A stretch of DNA of 64,000 bases from Chitinophaga sp. H8 (GCF_040567655.1 NZ_JBEXAC010000004.1:124001-188000), one strand, 5' to 3'. Shown: positions 17,301 through 26,658, numbered from the stretch's first letter. Made by a program: numbers and translations. The notes: a model not told the origin generated them from the letters alone.

Positions 17301-18812
17301 CTATTTAGCAGAGGAAGGTACGTTGATCCAGCTATGTCCGTCACGGGCAATGAGTGCATCTGCATCTCCAGGACCCCATGAATCAGGTGCATAGTTGGGG
17401 AAATCCTGCGGCGCACGGTTTTCCCATGTTTCCAGTATAGGCATGATCACTCTCCAGGCAGCTTCTACCTGATCCCCACGCATAAACAGGGTAGCATCTC
17501 CTTCCATAACATCCAGTAACAGGGTTTCATACGCTTCCGGCGCATGATCTCCATTAGCTTCATCATAGTTGAAGGTCATATCTACAGGATCCAGCGTCAT
17601 CGTCTGACCAGGGCGCTTGGCCTGGAAGCGGATACTGATATCCATTTCCGGCTGTATGCTGATGGTAAGACGGTTGGAGCGCCAGGTTTCGGCAGATTCA
17701 GGCGGGAAGGCATAATGCGGTGCTTCCTTGAACTGCAGAGTGATATGCGTATCCTTCTGATGCAGGAACTTACCGGTACGTACATAGATAGGTACGCCCT
17801 GCCAGCGCCAGTTGTCAATATAAAACTTGGCAGCGGCATAAGTGTCGATATTGGAGTTAGGATCTACCCCTTTCTCTTCACGATAGCCTACCACTTTTTC
17901 TCCCTTTTTCCATCCACCGGAATACTGGCCGCGTACTGCATATTCGTGTACGTTTTCTTTGCTGATACGACGGATTGCATTCAATACATCTACCTTCTTA
18001 TTCCGGATCTCGTTGGCATCAAAAGATACCGGTGCTTCCATCGCAATCATACATACCAGCTGCAGGATGTGGTTCTGCACCATATCACGCAATGCCCCGG
18101 CATGTTCATAATAGCCACCCCGGCCTTCCAGGCCCACACTTTCTGCGGCAGTGATCTGGATATATTCGATATAGTTCCGGTTCCACAGCGGCTCAAACAA
18201 TGCATTGGCAAAACGTAAGGCCAGGATGTTCTGTACCGTTTCTTTACCCAGGTAATGATCAATACGGAAGATCTGTTCTTCGGAGAACATACCGGACAGC
18301 AGCTTGTTTAATTCATGCGCACTTTCCAGGTCGTGTCCAAAAGGTTTTTCCAATACAATGCGGGTGCAGTTCTTATCATTACAGAGGTTAAGCGATCCCA
18401 GCTTGGTAGCAATGGCAGGTACCAGTTGTGGTGCTACTGCCAGGTAAAAGATCACATTGGGATGTACGCCCCACTCGCTTTCCTTTTCCTTTACCAGGTC
18501 GGTGATCTGGGAATAGGATTCCGCCTGCTCTGCGTCCAGCTGCAGATATGAAACATGTTTGCTGAAATCCTTCCAGTGACCATTCTGTTCTCCCTTACGG
18601 CGGGAAAATTTGCTGATCCCTTCCAGCAAATGTGTACAATAAGCTTCGTCGGTATACGCACTTCTTCCGATGCCGGCAATAGCAAATTGCTCCGGCATCC
18701 ACTCATCTAAAAAGAGGTTGTATAATGCAGGTGTAAGTTTCCGGTAATTTAAATCGCCACTGCCACCAAAGATGAACAGGATGGAAGCAGGTGGGCGTTT
18801 ATGAGTTTGCAT
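17301..18812 (-). CDS. zwf: Glucose-6-phosphate 1-dehydrogenase
   Basis: Oxidises glucose-6-phosphate with NADP to 6-phosphoglucono-lactone, the entry step of the oxidative pentose phosphate pathway. The 503-residue protein has the nucleotide-binding start [20 protein letters not shown] (about 11-30). It has EKPFGHDL (about 154-161) and the substrate site [13 protein letters not shown] (about 183-195), whose His and Lys are the catalytic and phosphate-binding residues. The C-terminal domain is complete. The gene starts 12 nt after gnd and precedes pgl, so all three pathway enzymes are probably co-expressed. No second zwf is seen in the window. Confidence 0.97.
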   Translation of the reverse strand: MQTHKRPPASILFIFGGSGDLNYRKLTPALYNLFLDEWMPEQFAIAGIGRSAYTDEAYCTHLLEGISKFSRRKGEQNGHWKDFSKHVSYLQLDAEQAESYSQITDLVKEKESEWGVHPNVIFYLAVAPQLVPAIATKLGSLNLCNDKNCTRIVLEKPFGHDLESAHELNKLLSGMFSEEQIFRIDHYLGKETVQNILALRFANALFEPLWNRNYIEYIQITAAESVGLEGRGGYYEHAGALRDMVQNHILQLVCMIAMEAPVSFDANEIRNKKVDVLNAIRRISKENVHEYAVRGQYSGGWKKGEKVVGYREEKGVDPNSNIDTYAAAKFYIDNWRWQGVPIYVRTGKFLHQKDTHITLQFKEAPHYAFPPESAETWRSNRLTISIQPEMDISIRFQAKRPGQTMTLDPVDMTFNYDEANGDHAPEAYETLLLDVMEGDATLFMRGDQVEAAWRVIMPILETWENRAPQDFPNYAPDSWGPGDADALIARDGHSWINVPSSAK

Positions 18813-18824
18813 AAAAAATGAACT

Positions 18825-20243
18825 TTAGTGTTGATGCCACTCCGTATGAAAAGTGCCTGAAATATCTGTACGTTGATAAGTATGCGCACCAAAGTAATCA
18901 CGCTGTGCCTGTACCAGGTTGGTAGGCATACGTTCACTGCGGTAGGCGTCGAAATAAGCCAGTGCCGACATAAATCCTGCTGCGGAAATACCAGCCTGTG
19001 CGGCCTGGGATACTACCGAGCGGGTGTTAGCTTCCACGGACTGTACCAGGTAAGCTACGCTTTCATTCAATAATATATTGGGCAATGCAGGTGCCTGCTG
19101 ATATGCTTGTGTAAATACTTCCAGCAGGGAAGAACGGATAATACAGCCGCCTCTCCATACTCTTACTACTTCCGGCAACGGAATTTCCATGTTCAGGTCT
19201 TTGGAGGCCTGGTACAGCATGGCCAGTCCCTGCGCATAGCTGATGATAGTGGCGAAGTACAGGGCATCATGCACCTGCTTGATCCACATTTCCGCAGGCG
19301 TATGTACGGCCTGGGTAGCTGTTTTATACAAGGCAGCTGCCTGTATGCGTTCGTCTTTGTAACCGGATACGGTACGCATCGCTACCGCAGTGTCGATCAC
19401 CGGTACTGCCACCGGCAGCTCCATCGCATCCTGGGAAGTCCATTTACCAGTACCTTTGGAACCGGCTTTATCAGAGATCACATCTATTAAACGCTGGCTG
19501 GACTTATCATCCGGTTGCAGGAAAATATCTTTGGTAATTTCTACGAGGAAAGATTGCAATACCCCTTCATTCCAGCTTTTGAACACGTGGTGCAGCTGGT
19601 CATTGTCCAGCCCGGCACCCTGTTTCAGCAAAGCATAACTTTCGCTGATGAGCTGCATGATAGCATATTCAATACCATTGTGCACCATTTTCACATAATG
19701 ACCGGCGCCTTCCTTACCCAGGTAAGCTACACAGGGGGAGCCTTTTACTTTGGCTGCAATGGCTTCCAGCATAGGCTGTACCAGTGCATAAGCTTCCTGA
19801 TCGCCGCCCGGCATAATACTTGGACCGGTACGGGCGCCCTGCTCTCCACCGGAAACGCCGATACCCATAAAATGAATCCCTTTTTCGCGCAGGTATTTCA
19901 CCCGGCGTAAGGTATCTGTATAGTGGGAGTTGCCACCATCAATCACCACATCCCCCTGCTCCAGTAATGGCAACAGTGCTTCGATCACCTCATCCACCGG
20001 CTTGCCTGCAGGCACCAGCATCATCAATTTGCGGGGGCGTTGTAATTGCTGCACCATCTGCAGCAGTTCAGGAACGCCTTTAACCGTAGTGCCGGCAGTA
20101 GCTGCGGCTTCCAATGCGGATGTCTTGGCTGTGTCTTTATCAAATCCGATAACAGAAAAGCCGTGATCTGCCATGTTGAGTAACAGGTTTCTGCCCATTA
20201 CCCCCAGGCCAATCATTCCAAAATCAAATAAGCTTTGTGCCAT
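18825..20243 (-). CDS. gnd: 6-phosphogluconate dehydrogenase, decarboxylating
   Basis: Converts 6-phosphogluconate to ribulose-5-phosphate and CO2 with reduction of NADP. The 472-residue length is the long dimeric (GndA) type. Landmarks are the Rossmann motif GLGVMGRNLLLNMADHGF (13-30), VIDGGNSHYTDTLRR (about 98-112), the substrate motif MGIGVSGGEQGARTGPSIMP and the catalytic GAGHYVKMVHNGIEYA. The C-terminal domain contains WRGGCIIRSSLL and PTNLVQAQRDYFGAHTY. It sits between ppc (40 nt upstream) and zwf (12 nt downstream), all on the minus strand. Confidence 0.97.
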   Translation of the reverse strand: MAQSLFDFGMIGLGVMGRNLLLNMADHGFSVIGFDKDTAKTSALEAAATAGTTVKGVPELLQMVQQLQRPRKLMMLVPAGKPVDEVIEALLPLLEQGDVVIDGGNSHYTDTLRRVKYLREKGIHFMGIGVSGGEQGARTGPSIMPGGDQEAYALVQPMLEAIAAKVKGSPCVAYLGKEGAGHYVKMVHNGIEYAIMQLISESYALLKQGAGLDNDQLHHVFKSWNEGVLQSFLVEITKDIFLQPDDKSSQRLIDVISDKAGSKGTGKWTSQDAMELPVAVPVIDTAVAMRTVSGYKDERIQAAALYKTATQAVHTPAEMWIKQVHDALYFATIISYAQGLAMLYQASKDLNMEIPLPEVVRVWRGGCIIRSSLLEVFTQAYQQAPALPNILLNESVAYLVQSVEANTRSVVSQAAQAGISAAGFMSALAYFDAYRSERMPTNLVQAQRDYFGAHTYQRTDISGTFHTEWHQH

Positions 20244-20283
20244 ATAATGAGTCGCTTAACTAAGAAGGTGTAAAATTAGGTAT

Positions 20284-22863
20284 TTAGGCCGAATTTCTTC
20301 CGGCATTAATGATCCCGAAGGAGCATCGCATCACGAGTTTTTCATATACTTCCTTCCACTTACCGTTGCCGGCGTGCTCTTCCTGCTCCCGGATCCTGGC
20401 CAGCGCAAACTGCTGGGCGGTAAGCAAGGGAAGTACAATTCTTTCCCTCATCTGGATGGAAAGGTGATCAATAGGACTGCCGGCCATCAGGTCTGACTGA
20501 CCCGACAAGCGGAGCAGATATTTTTTAGTGAGTTCAAATTCATCATAGATCATATTCCACACTTCGCCATACTGCGGATGCCTGGCCAGATAAGCGGTAA
20601 GCGGGAAATAGCTTTTCTTCATCGCCATTTCACAGTTGTCCAGCAAGGTTTTGAAAAAGAGAGAATGATCATACAGATTTTGTACCGCTTCCCATTTGCC
20701 GGCTTTATCTAACTGCTCCAAAGCAGTTCCTACGCCATAATAACCGGGTACATTCTGCTTCAGCTGGCTCCAGGCCCCCACATAGGGCACTGCACGCAGG
20801 TCGTTGAGATTCAGCTTGGCAGAAGCATTCCGCTTGGACGGACGGCTGCCGATATTCGCTTCTGCATAATAACGCAGCGGACTGGCATGATCCAGGTATT
20901 CGAGGAAATAAGGGTGCTCTTTCAGCTGGAGAAAAGACTTATATCCTTCATCGGCCAGCAACTGTAAGATGGTCTCATCTTCTTCAGACATCGTGGTTTT
21001 GCGGGAAGAGAATAACTCGTTGGCAATACCGGCATGAATGAGCTGCTCCATGTTGTACTGGGCGGCATCCACCGTACCAAAATTAGAGCTTACGGTTTGT
21101 CCCTGGATAGTTTGTTGTATTTCCTGGTTGGCAATATTGCGGCCCATGGAAGCATAAAACTGATGGGTTTTTCCTCCTCCCCGTGCTGGAGGACCTCCCC
21201 TGCCATCAAAAAACACCACATTTACACCATATTCTTTGGAAACACGGGTTAATTCTTCCTTCGCTTTATAAATACTCCAGTTGGCCATCAGGTAACCACC
21301 ATCTTTGGTGCCATCTGAAAAGCCCAGCATAATCGTTTGTTTCTTTTGCCGCTGCTCCAGGTGCGTACGGTATGCTTCATTCTGATACAAAGCACGCATC
21401 ACTTCTCCGGCATGACGTAAATCGTCAATGGTTTCAAATAAAGGCACAATGTCAATATGCAAGGTCTCTTTCTGCCAGCCGCTCAGTAAAAACATGCCAT
21501 ACACTTCCAGCACATTTAAAGCGCTGGTAGTATGACTGATAATATACCGGTGACAACCATCTTCTCCATTGGCTTCCTGTATCAGCTTTATACTGGCAAT
21601 GGTTTTCAGGGTATCCCTGTGCAACTCATTTTCCAGTACCGCAGGATCTATAGGACCTGGAATATGGAGCAGGGCAGCCATTTTCTGCACCTCATTCAGT
21701 GATTTATAATCATCAGGTAAAGCATTGGTTTTAGCAGCTACGGCATCCAGCAGCGGACGGTGTACCGAGCTGTCCTGGCGGATATCCAGGGAAGCAAAAT
21801 ACAACCCGAATATTTCCACTTTGCTTACCAGGTTATCCACAAGGTGCACAAAGAGGCCGTTGTGGTCCTCCATGATGGTATGACGGATACCTGCCAACGT
21901 GTCCAGGATTTCCTGTTTGCTGATATCTACCTTATGACCAGGTATAAATAAGTTGCCGTAAAGTTTGTTTTCCAGTACACTCAGCACATTTTCCACCCCT
22001 TTAAAGGTGAGCCTGCGCCGGAGCTTGCGTACATCCTGGTAATAACACTTGATAATAGCCCCACGGAGCGCATTGGCCACTTCCAGGGTGATATTTGCAT
22101 TCACAAAAGGATTACCATCTCTGTCGCCACCAGGCCAGAAGCCCATGCGGATCAGCGCATTGCTGGTGCTTACGGCTTCGGGGAACTGCCCCTTAAGGTA
22201 AGCCATAATGCGGCCTGCGGCCTGGTAAAAGATATTTTCCAGGAACCAGATCAGGCTCACCGCTTCATCAAAAGGGGTAGGCTTTTCCTTTTTAAAGAAA
22301 GGCGTTTTTCCTAATTGTTGCAGGTACATATTGACCTGTGCCGTATTATCGCTCACCAATGCCTTAGACAGGTCATTGATAATGCCTAGTACTTCACCAG
22401 GATAAAATTGGGTGGGATGGGCCGTTAATACGAGGCGAACGGCAAAATCCTTCAGTTTCTCCGCCAGTTCATCCTGCGCTTCTTCCTGCACCACTTCCGC
22501 CTGCAGGTGCTTCAGGCTTCCGGATCCGTTGATATCGCGGATATGACGAAAAGCAGCATCTTCCAGGGCATCGAATAACACCACCTGCCTTTCAGAGTAT
22601 TGTACGAAGCGGAACAAAAGATCTATCTTCTTCTGCTCGTCTTCATAGGTAGTATATTGTTTGAAAAAGGAGTCCATGATTTCTACCGGACTCAGCCCTT
22701 TTGCATAACCTTCTTCACAATGCAACAGGAATAAAGAGAGGAAAACGCCTGTTTTTTCTACGCGATGAAATGGTAATGAAGTAAAAAGACTGTTGTATAG
22801 CTGAAACTTTGTCCCTACCAGATTCTTGAACTGCTGAAGCGTATTGTTAACCGGTGCTTCCAT
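20284..22863 (-). CDS. ppc: Phosphoenolpyruvate carboxylase
   Basis: Carboxylates PEP to oxaloacetate, refilling the TCA cycle. The 859-residue protein has the catalytic His motif VLTAHPTQFYPGEV (near 140) and WPGGDRDGNPFV (near 243). The lysine motif GFSDGTKDGGYLMANW (near 517) and the glycine-rich loop FDGRGGPPARGGGKTHQF (near 550) are also present. The C-terminus ends GIINAGRNSA rather than the usual QNTG; the family needs the C-terminal region for the active site, so this variant end is notable but is likely normal for Bacteroidota. It is first in a run with gnd, zwf and pgl. Coupling an anaplerotic enzyme to NADPH production suggests joint control, though I see no convincing operator upstream. 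Confidence 0.95.
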   Translation of the reverse strand: MEAPVNNTLQQFKNLVGTKFQLYNSLFTSLPFHRVEKTGVFLSLFLLHCEEGYAKGLSPVEIMDSFFKQYTTYEDEQKKIDLLFRFVQYSERQVVLFDALEDAAFRHIRDINGSGSLKHLQAEVVQEEAQDELAEKLKDFAVRLVLTAHPTQFYPGEVLGIINDLSKALVSDNTAQVNMYLQQLGKTPFFKKEKPTPFDEAVSLIWFLENIFYQAAGRIMAYLKGQFPEAVSTSNALIRMGFWPGGDRDGNPFVNANITLEVANALRGAIIKCYYQDVRKLRRRLTFKGVENVLSVLENKLYGNLFIPGHKVDISKQEILDTLAGIRHTIMEDHNGLFVHLVDNLVSKVEIFGLYFASLDIRQDSSVHRPLLDAVAAKTNALPDDYKSLNEVQKMAALLHIPGPIDPAVLENELHRDTLKTIASIKLIQEANGEDGCHRYIISHTTSALNVLEVYGMFLLSGWQKETLHIDIVPLFETIDDLRHAGEVMRALYQNEAYRTHLEQRQKKQTIMLGFSDGTKDGGYLMANWSIYKAKEELTRVSKEYGVNVVFFDGRGGPPARGGGKTHQFYASMGRNIANQEIQQTIQGQTVSSNFGTVDAAQYNMEQLIHAGIANELFSSRKTTMSEEDETILQLLADEGYKSFLQLKEHPYFLEYLDHASPLRYYAEANIGSRPSKRNASAKLNLNDLRAVPYVGAWSQLKQNVPGYYGVGTALEQLDKAGKWEAVQNLYDHSLFFKTLLDNCEMAMKKSYFPLTAYLARHPQYGEVWNMIYDEFELTKKYLLRLSGQSDLMAGSPIDHLSIQMRERIVLPLLTAQQFALARIREQEEHAGNGKWKEVYEKLVMRCSFGIINAGRNSA

Positions 22864-23188
22864 ACTAATTTACTTTTATATACCATGACTATACCACTAA
22901 TCGGCCGTTAAAATACTCATATTCCAGCGGGTATGCAAGTACGGCCTGGTTTTTGAGGCAGGCGCGGCCGCATCTCAGCGCATACAATAGCCTATAGGCG
23001 GGCCATTGCGCCAATAGTCAGATTTACGTTAAACTTACCACCTCCCTGCTGCATCGCCTTATTATCATACCCTATTGCCTTTCTTTTAACCCAAACGTTC
23101 GCAAGCATAATACTTCTTTTCCAACTGCTTTCTACCGGGGCAACGCCATGTCTTCCCCGGGGATGCATCGCCATTTCTCCAAGGATAA
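22864..23188. other. Intergenic stretch with no supported gene
   Basis: No gene is supported here. A 70-codon minus-strand frame at 22992-23204 lacks recognisable features and its start lies in the outer arm of the palindromic element. The ppc promoter should lie in its left part: TTG, then 20 nt, then TATTTTAA on the minus strand is a weak candidate. Confidence 0.5.
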
Positions 23189-23328
23189 TGCCATGATACG
23201 CCATAGATATTTCATAGATATCCCGTAGATATCCCGACTATACCTATTGTCGGGACATCTACGGGATATATACGGGACATATACGGAACATCTACGGGAT
23301 ATCCCTATGGAAACGTAGTATCATGGCA
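23189..23328. repeat. 140-bp palindromic element built from 11-bp repeats
   Basis: The centre is a 21-bp inverted repeat (23218-23238 and 23249-23269, one mismatch) around a 10-nt loop. Five tandem 11-bp units follow on the right, consensus ACGGGATATCT with small changes, to 23304. Two or three units in inverted orientation stand on the left. The outermost arms TGCCATGATAC (23189-23199) and GTATCATGGCA (23318-23328) are perfect inverted repeats. There is no coding sequence. Confidence 0.8.
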
Positions 23329-23441
23329 GGTTTCACCCTGATTTATCGATAAGCAGGTTCGGGCCGTGCAATGCTTTATAATAATTACCATGACATTATA
23401 CATGAATATTATATAGCATAACTCAAAAGCACTGATCAGGC

Positions 23442-23473
23442 AAAAAAAATCCCCGCTGAAGAAACAGCGGGGA
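23442..23473 (-). terminator. Terminator downstream of tonB
   Basis: The stem TCCCCGCTG with CAGCGGGGA has a 6-nt loop and is followed on the minus strand by eight T residues. It lies 120 nt past the tonB stop and is the expected end of that transcript. Confidence 0.88.
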
Positions 23474-23595
23474 ATTATCCATGAAAACCATATCAAACAA
23501 TGGATGATTCCACGTATCACGGCACACGACAGATATATGGGATGATTGCCGTGGCCGGGTTAGGTGTAAACTGTATATCCCGTTAACCCAATATG

Positions 23596-24432
23596 CTATT
23601 CCTGCAAACGGAAATTGATCGGCAGGTTAAACTGCACGGACACATTCTGTCCGTTTTGGCGGCCCGGTTTCCACTTGGGCATAGATTTCACCACCCGCAT
23701 TGCTTCTTCTTCCAGACCGGCCCCTTTATGCGCACCTACCGTTTTTACATCTTTGATATTCCCTTCATAGTCTACCACAAACTGTATAAACACCGTACCT
23801 GACACGCCATTCTTCTGGGCTACATGCGGGAAACGGGTGTTTTTGCTCAGATATTTCTTCAAAGCCTCCTGCCCACCTGGAAAAGAAGGACTGATTTCTA
23901 CGAATATGAATACTTTGTCTTTATCTACTGGTTCCGGAACGGTTACCACTCCGGTACCAGTACCTGAGGTTAGTAAATCAGATTCCACTCCATTCACATC
24001 ATCTCCGATGGTATTGCTTAAACCAATCGCTTTATTGCCGATATCACTGTTCTTAGGTGGCTCTTCTTCAGGGGGCACTTTATCATCCGGCACTACGGCC
24101 AGCGTAGTAACACGAATAGTAGATTTTACCGGAGCAGCTGCCGCAGGAGGTGGTGGTGGCGGAGGTATTACTTTGGTTTCCGGAGGTGGCAGTTCTGCCA
24201 TTGGACGAAGAATAACATCCGGCTTAATTCGTACATGCATTTCCGATGCCATCAGATGATTATTGACTACATAACTTCCAACAAACAATAACGCAATAGC
24301 GGTAGTCCCTAAGATTGCGTTGCGTACGCGTTTATCATAGCGCCGGCGTAAATCATAAGCGCCATAATCTTTGTTCCTGCCATCAAACAGGATGTCGAGG
24401 AAATCGTTTCCTGAGATTTTAGTTGCGTTCAT
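23596..24432 (-). CDS. tonB: Energy transducer TonB
   Basis: Links the proton motive force (ExbB/ExbD) to TonB-dependent outer-membrane transporters such as the SusC protein at 37.6-40.7 kb. The 278-residue layout is typical of Bacteroidota. A cytoplasmic start with DILFDGRNKDYGAYDLRRRY is followed by one membrane helix (about 38-58), a Pro-rich periplasmic spacer (PPPETKVIPPPPPPP near 85) and the TonB C-terminal domain (about 190-278). The last contains FPHVAQKNGVSGTVFIQFVV and the closing NLPINFRL. No exbB/exbD genes are adjacent. An intrinsic terminator lies upstream between a good promoter and the start codon, which suggests attenuation. Confidence 0.93.
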   Translation of the reverse strand: MNATKISGNDFLDILFDGRNKDYGAYDLRRRYDKRVRNAILGTTAIALLFVGSYVVNNHLMASEMHVRIKPDVILRPMAELPPPETKVIPPPPPPPAAAAPVKSTIRVTTLAVVPDDKVPPEEEPPKNSDIGNKAIGLSNTIGDDVNGVESDLLTSGTGTGVVTVPEPVDKDKVFIFVEISPSFPGGQEALKKYLSKNTRFPHVAQKNGVSGTVFIQFVVDYEGNIKDVKTVGAHKGAGLEEEAMRVVKSMPKWKPGRQNGQNVSVQFNLPINFRLQE

Positions 24433-24474
24433 GGGTATATGTTTCTATATAGATGTGAACGCAATATTTTTTCC

Positions 24475-24508
24475 ATAAAAAAAGAGGGTGTTTTTTCAAA
24501 CACCCTCG
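24475..24508 (-). terminator. Intrinsic terminator upstream of tonB (attenuator?)
   Basis: On the minus strand GAGGGTGTTT and AAACACCCTC form a perfect stem followed by seven T residues. It lies 43 nt before the tonB start and about 370 nt after a consensus promoter, with no convincing gene between. It could end a small RNA or act as an attenuator in the tonB leader. Confidence 0.85.
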
Positions 24509-24880
24509 CTGGCACTGGGAACCTTACCTGGCAAGCAAGTGGCTCCTTTTATCATAAAAAGGTTTTCAATAGCAATATCTTTTCAAAGCAATATTGCTTT
24601 TATAAAGCCATGTTACGATGAGCATCCTGTTAATAATATCATACGGCACTACAGTTATACTGAGAAAAATGCCAGGTGGATGCGGGTAGACACGTTACTG
24701 AAAAATTTACCACCAATAAATTTGCAGCGTGCCTTCCCCGCAAGCCTGACCGGGCATTCATTACAGCCTACAGAACATTAATTTCTTTACATATGGCCAG
24801 CTACATCCGCAGCAAGCCTGATCAGTGGAATGGAAACAGGTAGTGATGGTGGCAGTAGTTTTTATTAGTCTACTGAATTG
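24509..24880 (-). other. Probable tonB leader or small RNA
   Basis: Bounded by a consensus promoter and a terminator, this 370-nt stretch has no gene I can support. It contains a 40-codon minus-strand frame starting MNARSGLRGRHAANLLVVNF and two copies of CAGGCTTGC. I could not match it to any known riboswitch, 6S RNA or tmRNA. Confidence 0.45.
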
Positions 24881-24886
24881 GTAGAC
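24868..24886. promoter_or_regulatory. Palindromic operator GTCTAC-N7-GTAGAC
   Basis: The sequence GTCTACTGAATTGGTAGAC has perfect 6-bp arms around a 7-nt spacer. It begins at the last base of the -7 element, so a bound protein would block the start of transcription. The shape is that of a dimeric winged-helix repressor site; the protein is unknown. Confidence 0.65.
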
Positions 24887-24916
24887 AAATATACATCAGG
24901 ATTTATTAATTCCAAA
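24886..24916 (-). promoter_or_regulatory. Consensus Bacteroidota promoter before tonB
   Basis: On the minus strand TTTG (24913-24916), a 19-nt spacer and TATATTTG (24886-24893) exactly match the Bacteroidota vegetative promoter TTTG-N19-TAnnTTTG. It reads toward tonB. Confidence 0.8.
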
Positions 24917-25022
24917 TAGGTTCCCTTCTTTTTTTTAAAAAATACCGGTAATAGCAAAATTAGCTTATAACGAGCAGGTTACGAGGCGGGTTATCGTTGT
25001 TGGCAACGATTTAGTATTGGTG

Positions 25023-25071
25023 AAAAAAAACACCTGCAAGTACTGACCTGCAGGTGTTTCATTATTTTTTG
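25023..25071. terminator. Bidirectional terminator ending the PUL operon
   Basis: The 11-bp perfect stem AAACACCTGCA and TGCAGGTGTTT has a 10-nt loop. A run of A on the left (T on the minus strand) follows, with CATTATTTTTT on the right. It lies 60 nt after the last gene of the minus-strand polysaccharide utilisation locus. A small hairpin, ATCGTTG-TTGG-CAACGAT, lies next to it at 24993-25010. Confidence 0.88.
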
Positions 25072-25132
25072 CCGGGCCGAAGTGTTCTGTTACGTCTAAA
25101 TAAACGATAGAAGTTCAGCTATTCCCGCGTTT

Positions 25133-25900
25133 TCAAAATGTAATCGTAAGCCCTCCGTCAACAGTGATAACAGATCCTGTTATATAGGTAGCATCGGGAC
25201 CGGCAAGGAAATAGGCAACGCCTGCCACTTCCTCCGGCAATCCCGGCCGCTTCAAAGGCAGATGATCGTATTTTACATAGTTATCATTAAACCATGTGGA
25301 CTTCAGTTCGCTTTCTCCATTTTCCTTTATAGACATCGGTGTATCAATGAATCCCGGGGCGATGGCATTGGCCAGTATTTGTCTGTCTGCCAGTTCCAGG
25401 GCCAGCGATCTTGTAAATTGGGCTATTGCCGCTTTGGCCATTCCATAAGCAGAACTGCCTTTCTCAACCCGATCCTGGTGAATAGATGTGAGATGGATGA
25501 TGCGCCCTCCTTCCGTCATCAATGGCACCAATGTTCTGCAACTTTTTACGGTACCGTATAGCATGACCTGCAGGGAATTGTCCCAGGTATCAAAATCATT
25601 CTCCAATACCGGGAAGCTTTCAGAGATGCCTATGCTGTTTACCAGTACGTCTATATGATCAATACCATGATGCCGCAGCTCTTCGAGCAAACGTACATGG
25701 TGTTGCTCATTTCTTACATCAAACTCAATAGCCAGATTCAATTCGCCTTTCAGGCTTTTTCCGACTGCTTCCGCTTTATGTTTATCAGATGATGCCACTA
25801 TTACCCGCCAGCCTTCTTCAGCAAACCGGTGGGCGGTAGCTTTACCGATTCCTGATGAGCCACCCAGAACAATGACCGTTTTATTTATGCGCTGTTTCAT
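25133..25900 (-). CDS. SDR oxidoreductase, PUL gene 10
   Basis: Classical short-chain dehydrogenase of 255 residues. It has the cofactor motif GGSSGIG (13-19), VNSIGIS (the NAG-like motif, about 88-94), Ser139 and the catalytic pair Tyr152-x3-Lys156 in AYGMAKAAIAQF. It closes with the family-typical ITGSVITVDGG. In this operon it stands after an enolase-superfamily dehydratase and another SDR. It is therefore a good candidate for oxidising the free sugar to its lactone, or a downstream 2-keto-3-deoxy acid; which of the two SDRs does which step cannot be told. Its start overlaps the stop of the preceding gene by one base (25900). Confidence 0.88.
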   Translation of the reverse strand: MKQRINKTVIVLGGSSGIGKATAHRFAEEGWRVIVASSDKHKAEAVGKSLKGELNLAIEFDVRNEQHHVRLLEELRHHGIDHIDVLVNSIGISESFPVLENDFDTWDNSLQVMLYGTVKSCRTLVPLMTEGGRIIHLTSIHQDRVEKGSSAYGMAKAAIAQFTRSLALELADRQILANAIAPGFIDTPMSIKENGESELKSTWFNDNYVKYDHLPLKRPGLPEEVAGVAYFLAGPDATYITGSVITVDGGLTITF

Positions 25901-26655
25901 TAATATGTAGCCCTCCCTCCTGATATATCGTAAACAAATCCTGTTGAAAAACTATTTTCTTTTGAAACGATGAATGCAACCATTGCGGCTACTTCTTCCA
26001 CTGTGCCCAGGCGCCCCATGGGGATCTTGCTGGTCATATATGCCAGTTGTTCCGGGGCGGTATCTGCATTCATGGGTGTTTTGATCACTGCCGGCGCCAG
26101 GCCGTTAATGGTGATTCCTTTATCGGCAAACTCTTTGCCCAGTCCCTTTACCAGCCCTATTACACCAGCCTTGGTGGCGGAATACCCGGCCATAAAGGGA
26201 TTGCCTTCTTTGCCTGCGATGGATGCAATTAACAGTACGCGTCCGTAGCCGTTGGGGACCATGTGTTGCAGTGCATATTTGGCCATCAGGAATGCTCCGC
26301 GCAGGTTTACCGCATATACCTTATCAAAATCCTCCGTTTTATAATCAAGGATGGATGTATTGGTGGCACCTACAATGCCTGCCGAATTAACCATGACATC
26401 CACTTTCCCGAATGCCTGTATCACAGCTTCAAACGCGTTTATTACATCCTGTTCATGGGCTACGTCAAGCCGCCATCCTTTTGCATCATATCCCGCTGCG
26501 GTGAGTTCGCTAACGGTGGATTGTAACTTTTCTTCATTCCTGTCAAAAAGCGCCAACCTGGCGCCACCAGCGGCCAGCCGCTGTGCGATAGCTTTTCCCA
26601 GTCCATCGGCTCCGCCGGATATCACCGCTACCTGCTGCTTAAATTGTGCTGTCAT
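25900..26655 (-). CDS. SDR oxidoreductase, PUL gene 9
   Basis: A 251-residue classical SDR, similar in style to sugar and 2-keto-3-deoxyaldonate dehydrogenases. It has GGADGLG (14-20), NSAGIVGATN (about 90-99), Ser145 and Tyr158-x3-Lys162 in GYSATKAGVIGL. The tail STGFVYDISGGRATY is typical of FabG-like sugar dehydrogenases. It begins 3 nt after the dehydratase gene and overlaps the next SDR by one base, so the three are translationally linked. A substrate in an oxidative sugar route is inferred from this context. Confidence 0.88.
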   Translation of the reverse strand: MTAQFKQQVAVISGGADGLGKAIAQRLAAGGARLALFDRNEEKLQSTVSELTAAGYDAKGWRLDVAHEQDVINAFEAVIQAFGKVDVMVNSAGIVGATNTSILDYKTEDFDKVYAVNLRGAFLMAKYALQHMVPNGYGRVLLIASIAGKEGNPFMAGYSATKAGVIGLVKGLGKEFADKGITINGLAPAVIKTPMNADTAPEQLAYMTSKIPMGRLGTVEEVAAMVAFIVSKENSFSTGFVYDISGGRATY

Positions 26656-26658
26656 ATG

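Noticed and set aside
22992-23204. 70-codon minus-strand frame between ppc and tonB
   Set aside because: No family resemblance, no signal or domain pattern, and its start lies in an arm of the palindromic element.
23189-23328. CRISPR-like array
   Set aside because: The 11-bp units are directly adjacent without spacers and form an inverted structure, so it is not a CRISPR.
23305-23520. 71-codon minus-strand frame
   Set aside because: It crosses the tonB terminator and the palindromic element and has no protein-like pattern.
24488-24781. 97-codon plus-strand frame in the tonB leader
   Set aside because: It starts inside the terminator hairpin, lacks homology by eye and opposes the promoter found there.
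24509-24880. Known riboswitch, tmRNA, 6S or RNase P RNA
   Set aside because: I looked for TPP, cobalamin, SAM, tmRNA and RNase P sequence landmarks and found none.
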